Of a DNA stretch of 64,000 bases, positions 56,663 to 64,000 are shown piece after piece. The notes under the pieces were generated by a model that was given only the letters and a program-made list of their open reading frames with translations, had not been told where the DNA came from and searched no databases. Position 1 is the stretch's first letter. Each line of letters begins with the position of its first letter. The position numbers and the translations under genes were made by a program. The DNA is from Pseudomonas saponiphila (GTDB lineage Bacteria > Pseudomonadota > Gammaproteobacteria > Pseudomonadales > Pseudomonadaceae). The stretch lies in contig NZ_FNTJ01000001.1 of assembly GCF_900105185.1 (NCBI RefSeq), positions 248,001-312,000 of the forward strand. Direction: 5' to 3'.

Positions 56663-57295
56663 ATGACCGCAGTCAACGTTTACCAACAGCGCCCCACCAC
56701 CGGGGCCAAGGCCGAGTCGTCCCTGCACCACGCCGACCTGCCGAGCCTGGTGGGCAAGGGCCGCAAGAACGCCGGTGTGATCCTGCGCGAGAAAAAACTC
56801 CTCGGTCACCTGACGATCCGTGGCGACGGCCACGACCCGGCCTTTGCCGCCGGTGTGCACAAGGCCCTGGGCATCGAATTGCCCGGCGCCCTGAGCGTGG
56901 TGGTCAAGGGTGACAGCAGCCTGCAATGGCTGGGCCCGGACGAGTGGCTGCTGATCGTGCCCGGCGGCGAAGAGTTCGCCGCCGAGCAGAATCTGCGCGC
57001 CGCCCTGGGCGACCTGCACATCCAGATCGTCAACGTCAGCGGCGGCCAGCAGATCCTCGAACTCTCCGGCCCCAACGTGCGCCAGGTGCTGATGAAGTCC
57101 ACCAGCTATGACGTGCACCCCAACAACTTCCCGGTGGGCAAGGCGGTGGGCACGGTGTTCGCCAAGTCGCAACTGGTGATCCGCCGCACCGGCGAAGACA
57201 CCTGGGAACTGCTGGTGCGCCGCAGCTTCTCCGATTACTGGTGGATGTGGCTGCAGGATGCCGCCGCTGAATATGGCCTCAGCGTGCAGGCCTGA
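56663..57295 (+). CDS. soxG: Sarcosine oxidase gamma subunit
   Basis: 210 residues with the GcvT-like gamma subunit pattern (WLGPDEWLLIVPGGEE, VNVSGGQQILELSGPNVRQVLMKSTSYDVHPNNFPVGKA). Last structural subunit of the heterotetramer. AAAGGACAG precedes the ATG. Confidence 0.94.
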   Translation: MTAVNVYQQRPTTGAKAESSLHHADLPSLVGKGRKNAGVILREKKLLGHLTIRGDGHDPAFAAGVHKALGIELPGALSVVVKGDSSLQWLGPDEWLLIVPGGEEFAAEQNLRAALGDLHIQIVNVSGGQQILELSGPNVRQVLMKSTSYDVHPNNFPVGKAVGTVFAKSQLVIRRTGEDTWELLVRRSFSDYWWMWLQDAAAEYGLSVQA

Positions 57296-57310
57296 ACCCC
57301 GCTTGGCCCG

Positions 57311-57402
57311 GTAGGAGCGAGCTTGCTCGCGAACTCGCGAAGAATGGATTCCCGGAAGACCACAGCGCCGTTGGATTTTTCGCGAGCAAGCTCGCTCCTA
57401 CA
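57311..57402. repeat. REP-like pair of the GAGCAAGCTC subtype
   Basis: GTAGGAGCGAGCTTGCTCGCG and an inverted GCGAGCAAGCTCGCTCCTAC flank a 50-bp spacer between soxG and purU. Confidence 0.85.
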
Positions 57403-57450
57403 GAGAATCGACCGCGCTGCGGTTGCCCCAACGAACAGGAGTTACTCCCC

Positions 57451-58308
57451 ATGAGCCGCGCCCCCGATACCTGGATTCTCACCGCCGACTGCCCCAGCGT
57501 GCTCGGCACGGTGGACGCGGTGACCCGCTTTCTGTTCGAGCAGGGCTGCTACGTTACCGAGCACCATTCCTTCGATGATCGGCTTTCGGGCCGCTTCTTC
57601 ATTCGCGTGGAGTTTCGCCAGCCCGATGGCCTGGACGAGCAAGGCTTCCGCCAGGGCCTGGCCGAGCGGGCCAAGGCGTTCGAGATGAACTTCGAGCTGA
57701 CCGCGCCCAACTTTCGGCCGAAGGTGGTGATCATGGTCTCCAAGGCCGATCACTGCCTCAACGACCTGCTCTATCGCCAGCGCATCGGCCAGTTGCCCAT
57801 GGACGTGGTGGCGGTGGTGTCCAACCACCCGGACCTCAAGCCCCTGGCCGACTGGCACCAGATTCCCTACCACCACTTCCCCCTCGACCCCAACGACAAG
57901 CCGTCCCAGGAGCGCCAGGTGTGGCAGGTGATCGAGGACTCGGGCGCCGAGCTGGTGATCCTTGCCCGCTACATGCAAGTGCTGTCGCCGGAGCTGTGCC
58001 GCAAGCTCGACGGCAAGGCCATCAACATCCACCACTCGCTGCTGCCGGGTTTCAAGGGCGCCAAGCCCTATCACCAGGCCTACAACAAGGGGGTGAAACT
58101 GGTGGGCGCCACCGCGCACTACATCAACAACGACCTGGACGAAGGCCCGATCATCGCCCAGGGCGTGGAGGTGGTGGACCACAGCTACTACCCCGAGGAC
58201 CTGATCGCCAAGGGCCGGGATATCGAGGGCCTGACCCTGGCCCGGGCGGTGGGTTATCACATCGAACGCAGAGTCTTCCTTAACGGCAACCGAACGGTCG
58301 TTCTTTAG
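57451..58308 (+). CDS. purU: Formyltetrahydrofolate deformylase
   Basis: 285 residues: an N-terminal ACT domain (WILTADCPSVLGTVDAVTRFLFEQGCYVTEHHSF) followed by a formyltransferase-type catalytic domain with NIHHSLLPGFKGAKPYHQAY and the catalytic Asp in INNDLDEGPI. It hydrolyses 10-formyl-THF to THF and formate, recycling folate loaded during sarcosine oxidation. Corresponds to purU2 by position. ACAGGAG site upstream. Confidence 0.94.
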   Translation: MSRAPDTWILTADCPSVLGTVDAVTRFLFEQGCYVTEHHSFDDRLSGRFFIRVEFRQPDGLDEQGFRQGLAERAKAFEMNFELTAPNFRPKVVIMVSKADHCLNDLLYRQRIGQLPMDVVAVVSNHPDLKPLADWHQIPYHHFPLDPNDKPSQERQVWQVIEDSGAELVILARYMQVLSPELCRKLDGKAINIHHSLLPGFKGAKPYHQAYNKGVKLVGATAHYINNDLDEGPIIAQGVEVVDHSYYPEDLIAKGRDIEGLTLARAVGYHIERRVFLNGNRTVVL

Positions 58309-58311
58309 CGA

Positions 58312-58389
58312 CAAGCTGCAAGCTCCAAGCCGCGAGAAAAAGCGGCGTGCACACTTCTTGCGGCTGGTAGCTTGCCGCTTGAAGCTTGT
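58312..58389. repeat. Second type of intergenic inverted repeat
   Basis: CAAGCTGCAAGCTCCAAGCCGC on one side is matched by GCGGCTGGTAGCTTGCCGCTTG and GAAGCTTG on the other. It differs from the CCGGCTTGCCGG REP family and fills the purU-fdhA gap. Confidence 0.65.
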
Positions 58390-58428
58390 TTCACTCTCGT
58401 CACAACAACAAATAAAGAGGTGACTGAC

Positions 58429-59628
58429 ATGTCTGGTAATCGTGGTGTCGTGTATCTCGGCAGCGGCAAGGTCGAAGTACAGAAAATCGACTATCCAAAA
58501 ATGCAGGACCCGCGCGGCAGGAAGATCGAGCACGGCGTCATCCTGCGCGTAGTCTCCACCAACATCTGCGGTTCGGACCAACACATGGTCCGCGGCCGTA
58601 CCACCGCCCAGGTCGGCCTGGTCCTGGGCCATGAAATCACCGGCGAAGTCATCGAGAAGGGCAGTGATGTCGAGAACCTGAAGATCGGTGACCTGGTGTC
58701 GGTGCCGTTCAACGTCGCTTGCGGGCGCTGCCGTTCCTGCAAGGAGCAACACACCGGGGTCTGCCTGACCGTCAACCCGGCCCGCGCCGGCGGTGCCTAC
58801 GGCTACGTCGACATGGGCGACTGGACCGGTGGCCAGGCCGAATACGTGCTGGTGCCTTACGCCGACTTCAACCTGCTGAAACTGCCGGATCGCGACAAGG
58901 CCATGGAGAAGATCCGCGACCTGACTTGCCTGTCCGACATCCTGCCCACCGGTTATCACGGCGCCGTCACTGCCGGCGTCGGTCCGGGCAGCACCGTCTA
59001 TGTGGCCGGCGCCGGCCCGGTCGGCCTGGCGGCTGCGGCCTCGGCGCGCCTGCTGGGGGCGGCGGTGGTGATCGTCGGCGACGTCAACCCGGTGCGCCTG
59101 GCCCACGCCAAGGCCCAGGGTTTTGAAATTGCCGACCTGTCCAAGGACACCCCGCTGCACGAACAGATCGCCGCGCTGCTGGGCGAGCCGGAAGTGGATT
59201 GCGCGGTGGACGCCGTGGGCTTCGAAGCCCGTGGCCACGGTCATGCCGGTGCCCAGCACGAAGCCCCGGCCACCGTGCTCAACTCGCTGATGGGCGTGGT
59301 GCGGGTGGCGGGCAAGATCGGTATTCCCGGCCTGTACGTCACCGAAGACCCGGGCGCGGTGGATGCCGCGGCGAAGCTGGGCAGCCTGAGCATCCGCTTC
59401 GGCCTGGGCTGGGCCAAGTCCCACAGCTTCCACACCGGCCAGACCCCGGTGATGAAGTACAACCGCCAACTGATGCAGGCCATCATGTGGGACCGCATCA
59501 ACATCGCCGAAGTGGTGGGCGTGCAGGTCATCAGCCTCGACGACGCCCCGCGTGGCTATGGCGAGTTCGATGCCGGCGTGCCGAAGAAATTCGTCATCGA
59601 CCCGCACAAGCTGTTCAGCGCTGCCTGA
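58429..59628 (+). CDS. fdhA: Glutathione-independent formaldehyde dehydrogenase
   Basis: A 399-residue zinc alcohol-dehydrogenase-family enzyme. Catalytic zinc ligand C47 is in NICGSDQHMVRG. Structural zinc cysteines are in CGRCRSCKEQHTGVC. The NAD fold begins VYVAGAGPVGLAAAASARLLG. It oxidises formaldehyde released by GbcAB, Dgc and Sox to formate. The ATG at 58429 follows AAAGAGGTGACTGAC. Last gene of the operon, followed by a strong terminator. Confidence 0.95.
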   Translation: MSGNRGVVYLGSGKVEVQKIDYPKMQDPRGRKIEHGVILRVVSTNICGSDQHMVRGRTTAQVGLVLGHEITGEVIEKGSDVENLKIGDLVSVPFNVACGRCRSCKEQHTGVCLTVNPARAGGAYGYVDMGDWTGGQAEYVLVPYADFNLLKLPDRDKAMEKIRDLTCLSDILPTGYHGAVTAGVGPGSTVYVAGAGPVGLAAAASARLLGAAVVIVGDVNPVRLAHAKAQGFEIADLSKDTPLHEQIAALLGEPEVDCAVDAVGFEARGHGHAGAQHEAPATVLNSLMGVVRVAGKIGIPGLYVTEDPGAVDAAAKLGSLSIRFGLGWAKSHSFHTGQTPVMKYNRQLMQAIMWDRINIAEVVGVQVISLDDAPRGYGEFDAGVPKKFVIDPHKLFSAA

Positions 59629-59642
59629 GGACCGTCAGTAAC

Positions 59643-59683
59643 AAAAAACGCCGCCTTCTCTAGCCGAGAAGGCGGCGTTTTTT
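59643..59683 (+). terminator. Strong intrinsic terminator after fdhA
   Basis: An 18-bp perfect stem (positions 59643-59660 with 59666-59683) with a five-base loop, A6 on the left and T6 on the right; works in both directions. Confidence 0.95.
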
Positions 59684-59688
59684 CTTCT

Positions 59689-59814
59689 GTAGCGAGGGAG
59701 CTTGCTCCCGATGGTTGCGACACGGCTGTGCCAGTCGAGTCGCGGATTCAGGTTTTACGACCGCTGCGCGCCGGGGCGCCGGCCGGCCGAGCGGGAGCAA
59801 GCTCCCTCGCCACA
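59689..59814. repeat. REP-like inverted pair, GGGAGCTTGCTCCC subtype
   Basis: TGTAGCGAGGGAGCTTGCTC and GAGCAAGCTCCCTCGCCACA flank about 80 bp. A third REP subtype in the window. Confidence 0.8.
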
Positions 59815-59828
59815 GTCGCTGGTTGCAG

Positions 59829-60101
59829 TCAGGCGATCAGCGTGGCGCGCAAGCGCCGTCCCAGCACATCCATCAGGTCGCAGCCATCGCGCAGGGGAAT
59901 GGCGCAGAGCTGGGCCAGCTCCTGGGCCAGTACCGGGTCCTTGCCCAGCGCATCGCTCAAGGCCAGTTGCTCCAGCACCTGGGTCACGGCGCGGATACGG
60001 AAGGCGGCGGCTTCATGAAGCACATCCAGCGGCGCCTGAGTGTCGATCAGTAGGGAGGGGATGTTGCAGTCTTGCCCGGTGATGGGCATGTAGCGGTCCA
60101 T
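59829..60101 (-). CDS. Small hypothetical protein (Pseudomonas-type)
   Basis: A 90-residue soluble, helical protein (DVLHEAAAFRIRAVTQVLEQLAL). No domain recognised. Start MDRYMPITGQDCNIPSLLID; GGAGATTTAC precedes the ATG. The N-terminal DTQAPLDVLHEAA pattern recalls small Pseudomonas proteins of the DUF3077/DUF6124 kind, but this is a weak impression. Stand-alone gene. Confidence 0.65.
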   Translation of the reverse strand: MDRYMPITGQDCNIPSLLIDTQAPLDVLHEAAAFRIRAVTQVLEQLALSDALGKDPVLAQELAQLCAIPLRDGCDLMDVLGRRLRATLIA

Positions 60102-60363
60102 AAGTAAATCTCCGTAATGAGTAAGAGATGCTTCTGACCGTAGTTCGTCGGGTCGCCAAACCCGGTCGCTATTTGAGCGACCGGCGGACTATAAGCCTCC
60201 GGTGCGTGAGGCAGCAAGGCGCTGGGGGGTGGATGTCTTGCAGGAGGTTTCGTCCGCTGTGGCGTCGCTGAACGTGCACGAGGTCCTGTTCATGAGTCCG
60301 GTCCACTGAAATCGGTTGACCGCAAAGAGTCGAGCTCGCAGAATTGAAAAAACGTAGCGACAA

Positions 60364-60373
60364 TGTAGCTACA
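60364..60373. promoter_or_regulatory. Palindromic operator upstream of the DinJ/YafQ pair
   Basis: TGTAGCTACA is a perfect 10-bp palindrome with a related half-site CGTAGCGACA at 60353. It lies 23 bp before the antitoxin start, where a RelB/DinJ complex would autoregulate. The rest of 60102-60395 holds no gene. Confidence 0.6.
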
Positions 60374-60395
60374 AATAACCAATGGAGGTGATACC

Positions 60396-60686
60396 TTGGC
60401 TGCATTACTGAAAACCACTGACGTGCGTTGCCGCATAGACGAGGACTTGAAGGTGAGTGCTACTGCTGTGCTGGAAGCCTGCGGGCTGAGCCTGAGCGAG
60501 GCCATGCGTCTTTTCCTGCGTCAGGTTGTGGCCGTGCAGGGGCTGCCTTTCGAAGTGCGTGTCCCATCGGAGAAAACCGCTCGTGCCATGGCGCAGGCGC
60601 GGGAGATTCGCCGTCAGTACGATTCGATCGACGACATGTTGAGGGATGCTGATGGCGAGGCCGGAGAGGAACCCAAAGCGCGCTGA
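60396..60686 (+). CDS. RelB/DinJ-family antitoxin (TTG start)
   Basis: A 96-residue protein with an N-terminal ribbon-helix-helix (VRCRIDEDLKVSATAVLEACGLSLSEAMRLFLRQV) and a C-terminal toxin-binding tail. No ATG fits; a TTG lies 7 bp after a perfect GGAGGTG site. The family call is clear. It overlaps the toxin gene by about 35 bp. Confidence 0.87.
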   Translation: MAALLKTTDVRCRIDEDLKVSATAVLEACGLSLSEAMRLFLRQVVAVQGLPFEVRVPSEKTARAMAQAREIRRQYDSIDDMLRDADGEAGEEPKAR

Positions 60687-60966
60687 CCTGCCCAGGCAAT
60701 GCGCACAAACCCCGGAGTTTAAAAAGTCCTGGGAGCGCTACCAGCGCGCGGGGCGTCGCGACATGCACGAAGTGCGCAAGGTCATGGTGCTGCTGTTCCT
60801 GGGGGAGCCGCTACCGGCGCAGTATCTCGATCATGCGCTGAAGGGGGAGTGGGACGGTTTCAGGGAGTGTCATATCGGTGGCGATTTTCTGCTGATTTAT
60901 GACGTGGCCCGAGCCGGTCTTGTGACCTTTGTCGACCTGGGCAGCCATGCCGAATTGTTCAGATAG
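60652..60966 (+). CDS. YafQ-family mRNA interferase toxin
   Basis: A 104-residue basic protein with the YafQ pattern (QCAQTPEFKKSWERYQRAGRRDMHEVRKVMVLLFLGEPLPAQYLDHALKGEW, then ECHIGGDFLLIYDV and FVDLGSHAELF). The catalytic His pair is probably in the YLDHAL and RECHIG regions. GAGGG spacing favours the ATG at 60652; 60646 is possible. YafQ cleaves mRNA on the ribosome. Confidence 0.87.
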   Translation: MARPERNPKRADLPRQCAQTPEFKKSWERYQRAGRRDMHEVRKVMVLLFLGEPLPAQYLDHALKGEWDGFRECHIGGDFLLIYDVARAGLVTFVDLGSHAELFR

Positions 60967-60979
60967 TTCATGCCGACTG

Positions 60980-61005
60980 AAAAGCCCGCCTATTGGCGGG
61001 CTTTT
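60980..61005 (+). terminator. Intrinsic terminator after the YafQ gene
   Basis: AAAAGCCCGCC, a four-base loop, GGCGGGCTTTT: a perfect 11-bp stem, also usable by the leftward gene ending at 61029. Confidence 0.88.
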
Positions 61006-61028
61006 CGTTGCCTGTGAATCCGACTCGA

Positions 61029-61607
61029 TCAATAACCTCTACCTGGGTAGTCGAACCAGTGTTCTCCCCGCAGGATCTCCCTCATCTGGTCATCGCTAAA
61101 AAGCCCCGGCGCATCCCGCTGGAAACGCGAGCGCCACTGGGGCAGCCACCAGTAGTTTAGCGCCGTGCCTCTTGGCATCAGCACCATGCTGAGGACTGAT
61201 CGGTCAATGAGCCCGCGTTGATACAGCCGGTGGCTGCGGTCCATGAAGTCCAGGTAGTAGTCGATGGGCAGCGAGAGCATCAGCACCGCGGTATGAAATT
61301 TTTCCGTGGGCGCGCGTTGCGGGTTTTCCAGCAGGTTCAGGGCGTCGCAGTAGTGGGCCGGGGACTGGCGAGCCAGGGCCTGGGCCTCCGGGATTCCGAG
61401 AATGATCAGTGAGTTGATTTCCTCTTGCCAGTGGGCGCCGTTTGTCTCCTGGAAGTACTGGCTGATGAACTCGCTCAGGAGGCCTGGGGCCGTGTCCGAG
61501 CAGCGGCTGCTGTCGATGGGGCGGCCCAGGGTCCAGATGATGAGGGGGATGCTCAGGGCCAGGGCGATGCAGCCGTAGAGGGCCACTCTGATGGGGGATG
61601 GTTTCAC
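61029..61607 (-). CDS. Hypothetical protein with one membrane span
   Basis: About 192 residues if it starts at the GTG at 61607 (VKPSPIRVALYGCIALALSIPLIIWTLG). One N-terminal membrane segment, then a soluble, aromatic-rich region (YFQETNGAHWQEEINSLIIL, NYWWLPQWRSRFQRDAPGLFSDDQM). The frame stays open to 61679, but that extension is REP-derived. No family recognised. Start uncertain. Confidence 0.6.
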   Translation of the reverse strand: MKPSPIRVALYGCIALALSIPLIIWTLGRPIDSSRCSDTAPGLLSEFISQYFQETNGAHWQEEINSLIILGIPEAQALARQSPAHYCDALNLLENPQRAPTEKFHTAVLMLSLPIDYYLDFMDRSHRLYQRGLIDRSVLSMVLMPRGTALNYWWLPQWRSRFQRDAPGLFSDDQMREILRGEHWFDYPGRGY

Positions 61608-61651
61608 AGCAGGCGCCGAAAGGTGTGGGGCAGGGAGTTTAGCGTGACCCG

Positions 61652-61730
61652 CTTCGCTGGCAAGCCAGCTCCTACACAAGCCAGCTCCTACACAACTCGG
61701 GCCTTGTAGGAGCCGGCTTGCCGGCGAAGG
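61652..61730. repeat. REP pair with a duplicated half
   Basis: GCTGGCAAGCCAGCTCCTACACAAG is followed by a second partial copy CCAGCTCCTACACAA and then GTAGGAGCCGGCTTGCCGGC. Confidence 0.85.
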
Positions 61731-61736
61731 CGGCCG

Positions 61737-62411
61737 TCAGAGCGCCGCCAATTGCCCTTGATACAGCACGGGGCCGGTGGGCTGGCCGGTAGGCGAGCCG
61801 CCGTGGGGCTCAAGGCTTACCGCCAGGGCGATCGGGGTGCCCAGCAGTTCACGCTGGGCCGGGCTCAGGTTGATCTTGCCCTTGCCCCCCACCGGCACCA
61901 CGCCGAGGGAAATCGGTTTGCCGTCGGCAGGGATCGCCCAGAGTTCCAGGCTGCGGTCCAGGCCGATGGCGGCCAGGGTCAGGGGCTCGACTTGCAGGTA
62001 CTGGGCGTGGGCCTTGATCCGCAGGGCCGGTTGCTGGTCGGCGCTGAGCAGGGTGGCGCTGTAGCGCACCTGGTCGCTCTGCTGGATAAAGCCGATGTAC
62101 AGGGTCGCCAGCACCGCGCAGGCGGCGAGCGCCAGACGCCAGCGCATCCACAGCGGGCTCTTCTGCGGTACGTGCAGGACTTGCGGTTCGATGCGTGCCT
62201 GGATACTCGCCCAGACCCGTTCCGGCACCGCCGCTTCAGGCAGGGCTTCGGTCAGGCAGGTAAGGCTTTCCTGCCACTGCGCCAGTTCTTCGCGCAGCGC
62301 CGGGTCGTCCAGCAAGAGCATTTCGAAGCGTCGGCGGGCGGCGCCCTGCATCAGGCCGATGGCGTAGTCGGCGGCCAGGGCGCGCCGGCGTTCAGGGGTT
62401 CGATAGTTCAT
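61737..62411 (-). CDS. Anti-sigma factor (RskA-type)
   Basis: A 224-residue protein: an N-terminal cytoplasmic anti-sigma region (ALAADYAIGLMQGAARRRFEMLLLDDPALREELAQW), one membrane span near residue 95 (WRLALAACAVLATLYIGF), and a periplasmic anti-sigma-K domain (LELWAIPADGKPISLGVVPVGGKGKINL). It starts 4 bp inside the sigma gene's end, so the two are coupled. It should hold the sigma factor at the membrane until a signal releases it. Confidence 0.88.
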   Translation of the reverse strand: MNYRTPERRRALAADYAIGLMQGAARRRFEMLLLDDPALREELAQWQESLTCLTEALPEAAVPERVWASIQARIEPQVLHVPQKSPLWMRWRLALAACAVLATLYIGFIQQSDQVRYSATLLSADQQPALRIKAHAQYLQVEPLTLAAIGLDRSLELWAIPADGKPISLGVVPVGGKGKINLSPAQRELLGTPIALAVSLEPHGGSPTGQPTGPVLYQGQLAAL

Positions 62412-62956
62412 GATTCAAGGCACCGGCGCAGGCGTTCCATGCCCCGACGAATCCAGGATTTGACCGAGCCCAGGGGCGCGGCCAGGTGTTCGGCCAGTTC
62501 CGAGCAGGACAGGCCCTGGAAGTAGGCCACGGTGATGGATTGGCGCTGCATGCCGTCGAGGCTTTCCAGGCAGCGGTTCAGGGCCCGGGCGGCGCGGGCG
62601 CTGTCCAGCTGGTCGTGGGCCGAGGGCGTTTCATCTTCCAGCTGTTGTTCCTCGAGTTCGCCCAGGGGCCGTTCGCGGTGTTTGCGCAACTGGTCGATGG
62701 CCTGGTTGCGGGTGATGTTGACCATCCAGGTCAGGGGCGCGGACAGGTGCGGCTGGTAGCGCACGGCGTTGTTCCAGATGCGCACGAAGCTTTCTTGCAG
62801 CACCTCTTCGGCCAGATCGCGACGGCCCATGAAGCGCAGGGCGACGCCATGCAGACGCGGGGCAACCATGTGATAGAGGGTTTCGAAGGCTCGGCGGTCG
62901 CCCAGTGAACACTGGGCCAGCAGGTGCCGCAGCTGATCGGTGTCGAGGCTCGAAAT
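62408..62956 (-). CDS. ECF sigma factor, probable ATT start
   Basis: The family-like sequence begins near SSLDTDQLRHLLAQ. Region 2 (LYHMVAPRLHGVALRFMGRRDLAEEVLQESFVRIW, WMVNITRNQAIDQLRKHRE) and region 4 (RQSITVAYFQGLSCSELAEHLAAPLGSVKSWIRRGMERL) are complete, about 182 residues. No ATG, GTG or TTG lies at the expected start, but AGGAG sits 7 bp before an ATT codon (62954-62956). The frame is open to an ATG at 63067; a 37-residue extension with no homology feel would result. It pairs with the anti-sigma gene. Confidence 0.85.
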   Translation of the reverse strand: MSSLDTDQLRHLLAQCSLGDRRAFETLYHMVAPRLHGVALRFMGRRDLAEEVLQESFVRIWNNAVRYQPHLSAPLTWMVNITRNQAIDQLRKHRERPLGELEEQQLEDETPSAHDQLDSARAARALNRCLESLDGMQRQSITVAYFQGLSCSELAEHLAAPLGSVKSWIRRGMERLRRCLES

Positions 62957-63237
62957 GGCGATTCTCCTGACAGGAACGGGGGCAAGGGCCAGCGACAGGC
63001 GCCGACTGACGCAGCCAGAGATTAGTCCAGGGTGGGTGGTTGTTCCATTCACGTCCTGTTGCCTCATGCCGGGGCCCGGGGGTGGCGCTTGTGGACGATA
63101 TACGCAGCAGCGGCGGAGCTGGATGCAGGCGCCGGACGGCAGGGCGGGCGTCGGAACATTCGCTGTCGGTTTCAGTCAAATCTGTGCTTTCTCGCCGCCC
63201 GAGTCCGGACGGTTTCCCGCCCCATGAGGTTGTTTCG

Positions 63238-63801
63238 ATGAATATTCCACGCGGTTTTGCCCTGGCTACCCTGATGACCCTGGCAGCCGGCTCGGCGTTG
63301 GCCGGCGGTTTCAGCTTGAGCGACGCGGCCAACGCCATTGCCGGCATGCAGGGCGGCGACAAGGCCGCTGCCGCCGCGCCGACTTCCCAGACCGCCGGCC
63401 TGCTGGGCACCCTGGCGCAACTCAATGTCACCCCTGAGCAGGCCATCGGCGGTACTGGCGCCATGCTCGGCTTGGCGAAGAATCAACTCAGCGGTTCCGA
63501 CTATTCGCAACTGAGCCAGAGCGTACCGGGCCTGGACCAGCTCTCGGGCGGCAACGCCCTGGGCAGCCTGGGCGCCTTGAGCGGCCTGCTCGGCCAGTCT
63601 TCCGGCAAGAGCGCCGGCCTGGGCAGCGCCCTGGGCAACGTCAAGGACACCAATGACCTGAACAACGCCTTTGGCGCCCTGGGCATGGACAGCGGCATGA
63701 TCGGCCAGTTTGCCCCGCTGATCCTGCAGTACCTGGGGCAGCAGGGTGTTGGTGGTTCCCTGCTGCAAAGCCTGGGCGGCATCTGGGGCGTGAACCAGTA
63801 A
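63238..63801 (+). CDS. DUF2780 secreted protein
   Basis: 187 residues with a signal peptide (MNIPRGFALATLMTLAAGSALA). The mature part is rich in Gly, Ala, Ser, Leu and Gln, in the DUF2780 pattern (LNVTPEQAIGGTGAMLGLAKNQLSGSDYSQLSQSVPGLDQL). Function unknown. Divergent from the sigma gene; 63068-63237 between them is gene-free and could be the shared promoter region. Confidence 0.82.
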   Translation: MNIPRGFALATLMTLAAGSALAGGFSLSDAANAIAGMQGGDKAAAAAPTSQTAGLLGTLAQLNVTPEQAIGGTGAMLGLAKNQLSGSDYSQLSQSVPGLDQLSGGNALGSLGALSGLLGQSSGKSAGLGSALGNVKDTNDLNNAFGALGMDSGMIGQFAPLILQYLGQQGVGGSLLQSLGGIWGVNQ

Positions 63802-63946
63802 CGCCTCCCGGCCCCGGCGCGATCGGCGTCGGGGCTATCGCTCTCGGAGCTTCCCGCGAGCCCTGAAACTTTACCTTTGCGGAGTTTTCGCCCAATCCGG
63901 CCTGTGCTATATCTCGCGCCCCGTTTTCCAAGGAAGTTTGAACGCG

Positions 63947-64000
63947 ATGTTCATGGATGCACTGAAGATGTCTTTGCCCGCCGACGCGGTGCTCGGTTTC
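63947..64000 (+). CDS. Start of an unidentified gene (truncated by the window)
   Basis: 18 codons read MFMDALKMSLPADAVLGF. AAGGAAG lies 12 bp before the ATG. Too short to identify. Confidence 0.5.
   Translation, partial: MFMDALKMSLPADAVLGF

Noticed and set aside
60169..60405. Minus-strand frame upstream of the DinJ-like gene
   Set aside because: It crosses the antitoxin promoter and operator; no ribosome binding site and no homology impression.

Overview
The window looks like chromosome of a fluorescent-group Pseudomonas. It is GC-rich, carries many copies of the Pseudomonas REP palindrome (core CCGGCTTGCCGGCGA), and its gene order closely follows the betB-betI-betT to fdhA interval that I remember from P. 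aeruginosa PAO1. The strain-level assignment (P. protegens/chlororaphis-like) is inference. No tRNA, rRNA, prophage, IS element or CRISPR array was seen.

Layout. (1) 1-6400: choline entry, with the 5' end of betB, the repressor betI, the divergent BCCT transporter betT, and the ABC transporter cbcXWV. (2) 6800-10500: serine dehydratase sdaB, the glycine betaine/dimethylglycine-responsive activator gbdR, an AAC(6')-like acetyltransferase and a small protein. (3) 10600-13130: a low-GC islet with a PAAR spike protein, a putative type VI effector and two related exported putative immunity proteins, bounded by near-identical 39-bp direct repeats. (4) 13300-19320: carnitine and gamma-butyrobetaine catabolism (dioxygenase, cdhB, cdhA, cdhC, caiX) with its activator cdhR. 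(5) 19370-24280: a DUF3010 protein, a toxin-antitoxin pair, a purine uptake/deamination/HIUase-like operon with a divergent LysR gene, and an LprI-like protein. (6) 24500-32240: the dimethylglycine demethylase operon (M19-like protein, DUF5943, dgcA, dgcB, two ETF-like subunits). (7) 32240-33690: a 1.45-kb gene-free stretch with a tandem REP array followed by a striking cluster of DnaA boxes. (8) 33700-42520: an accessory redox block with a GMC oxidoreductase/hydrolase fusion, a membrane di-heme cytochrome, a metallophosphoesterase and a SorAB-like sulfite dehydrogenase pair. (9) 42690-45380: gbcA and gbcB, glycine betaine to dimethylglycine. (10) 45450-50060: a carbon-nitrogen hydrolase with an NCS1 permease, ltaE, and a TraX-like membrane protein. 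(11) 50670-59630: glyA1-soxBDAG-purU-fdhA, sarcosine to glycine and serine with disposal of one-carbon units. (12) 59800-64000: a small protein, a DinJ/YafQ-type toxin-antitoxin pair, a hypothetical membrane protein, an ECF sigma/anti-sigma pair, a DUF2780 secreted protein and the start of one more gene.

How it works together. Choline, carnitine and gamma-butyrobetaine enter through BetT and Cbc. Choline is oxidised by BetBA; gamma-butyrobetaine is hydroxylated to carnitine; CdhA, CdhC and CdhB turn carnitine into glycine betaine. GbcAB, DgcAB with the ETF proteins, and SoxBDAG strip the three methyl groups to give glycine. GlyA1 converts glycine to serine and SdaB converts serine to pyruvate; PurU and FdhA deal with formyl-folate and formaldehyde. 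GbdR probably coordinates most of this: four promoter regions share direct copies of a GTCGC/T-type half-site about 21 bp apart, and gbdR itself has a good sigma-54 promoter candidate.

The least expected features are the DnaA-box cluster next to the dgc operon (a candidate DnaA titration or regulatory locus), the repeat-bounded type VI effector cassette, and the GMC-hydrolase fusion whose nucleophile elbow carries cysteine instead of serine.
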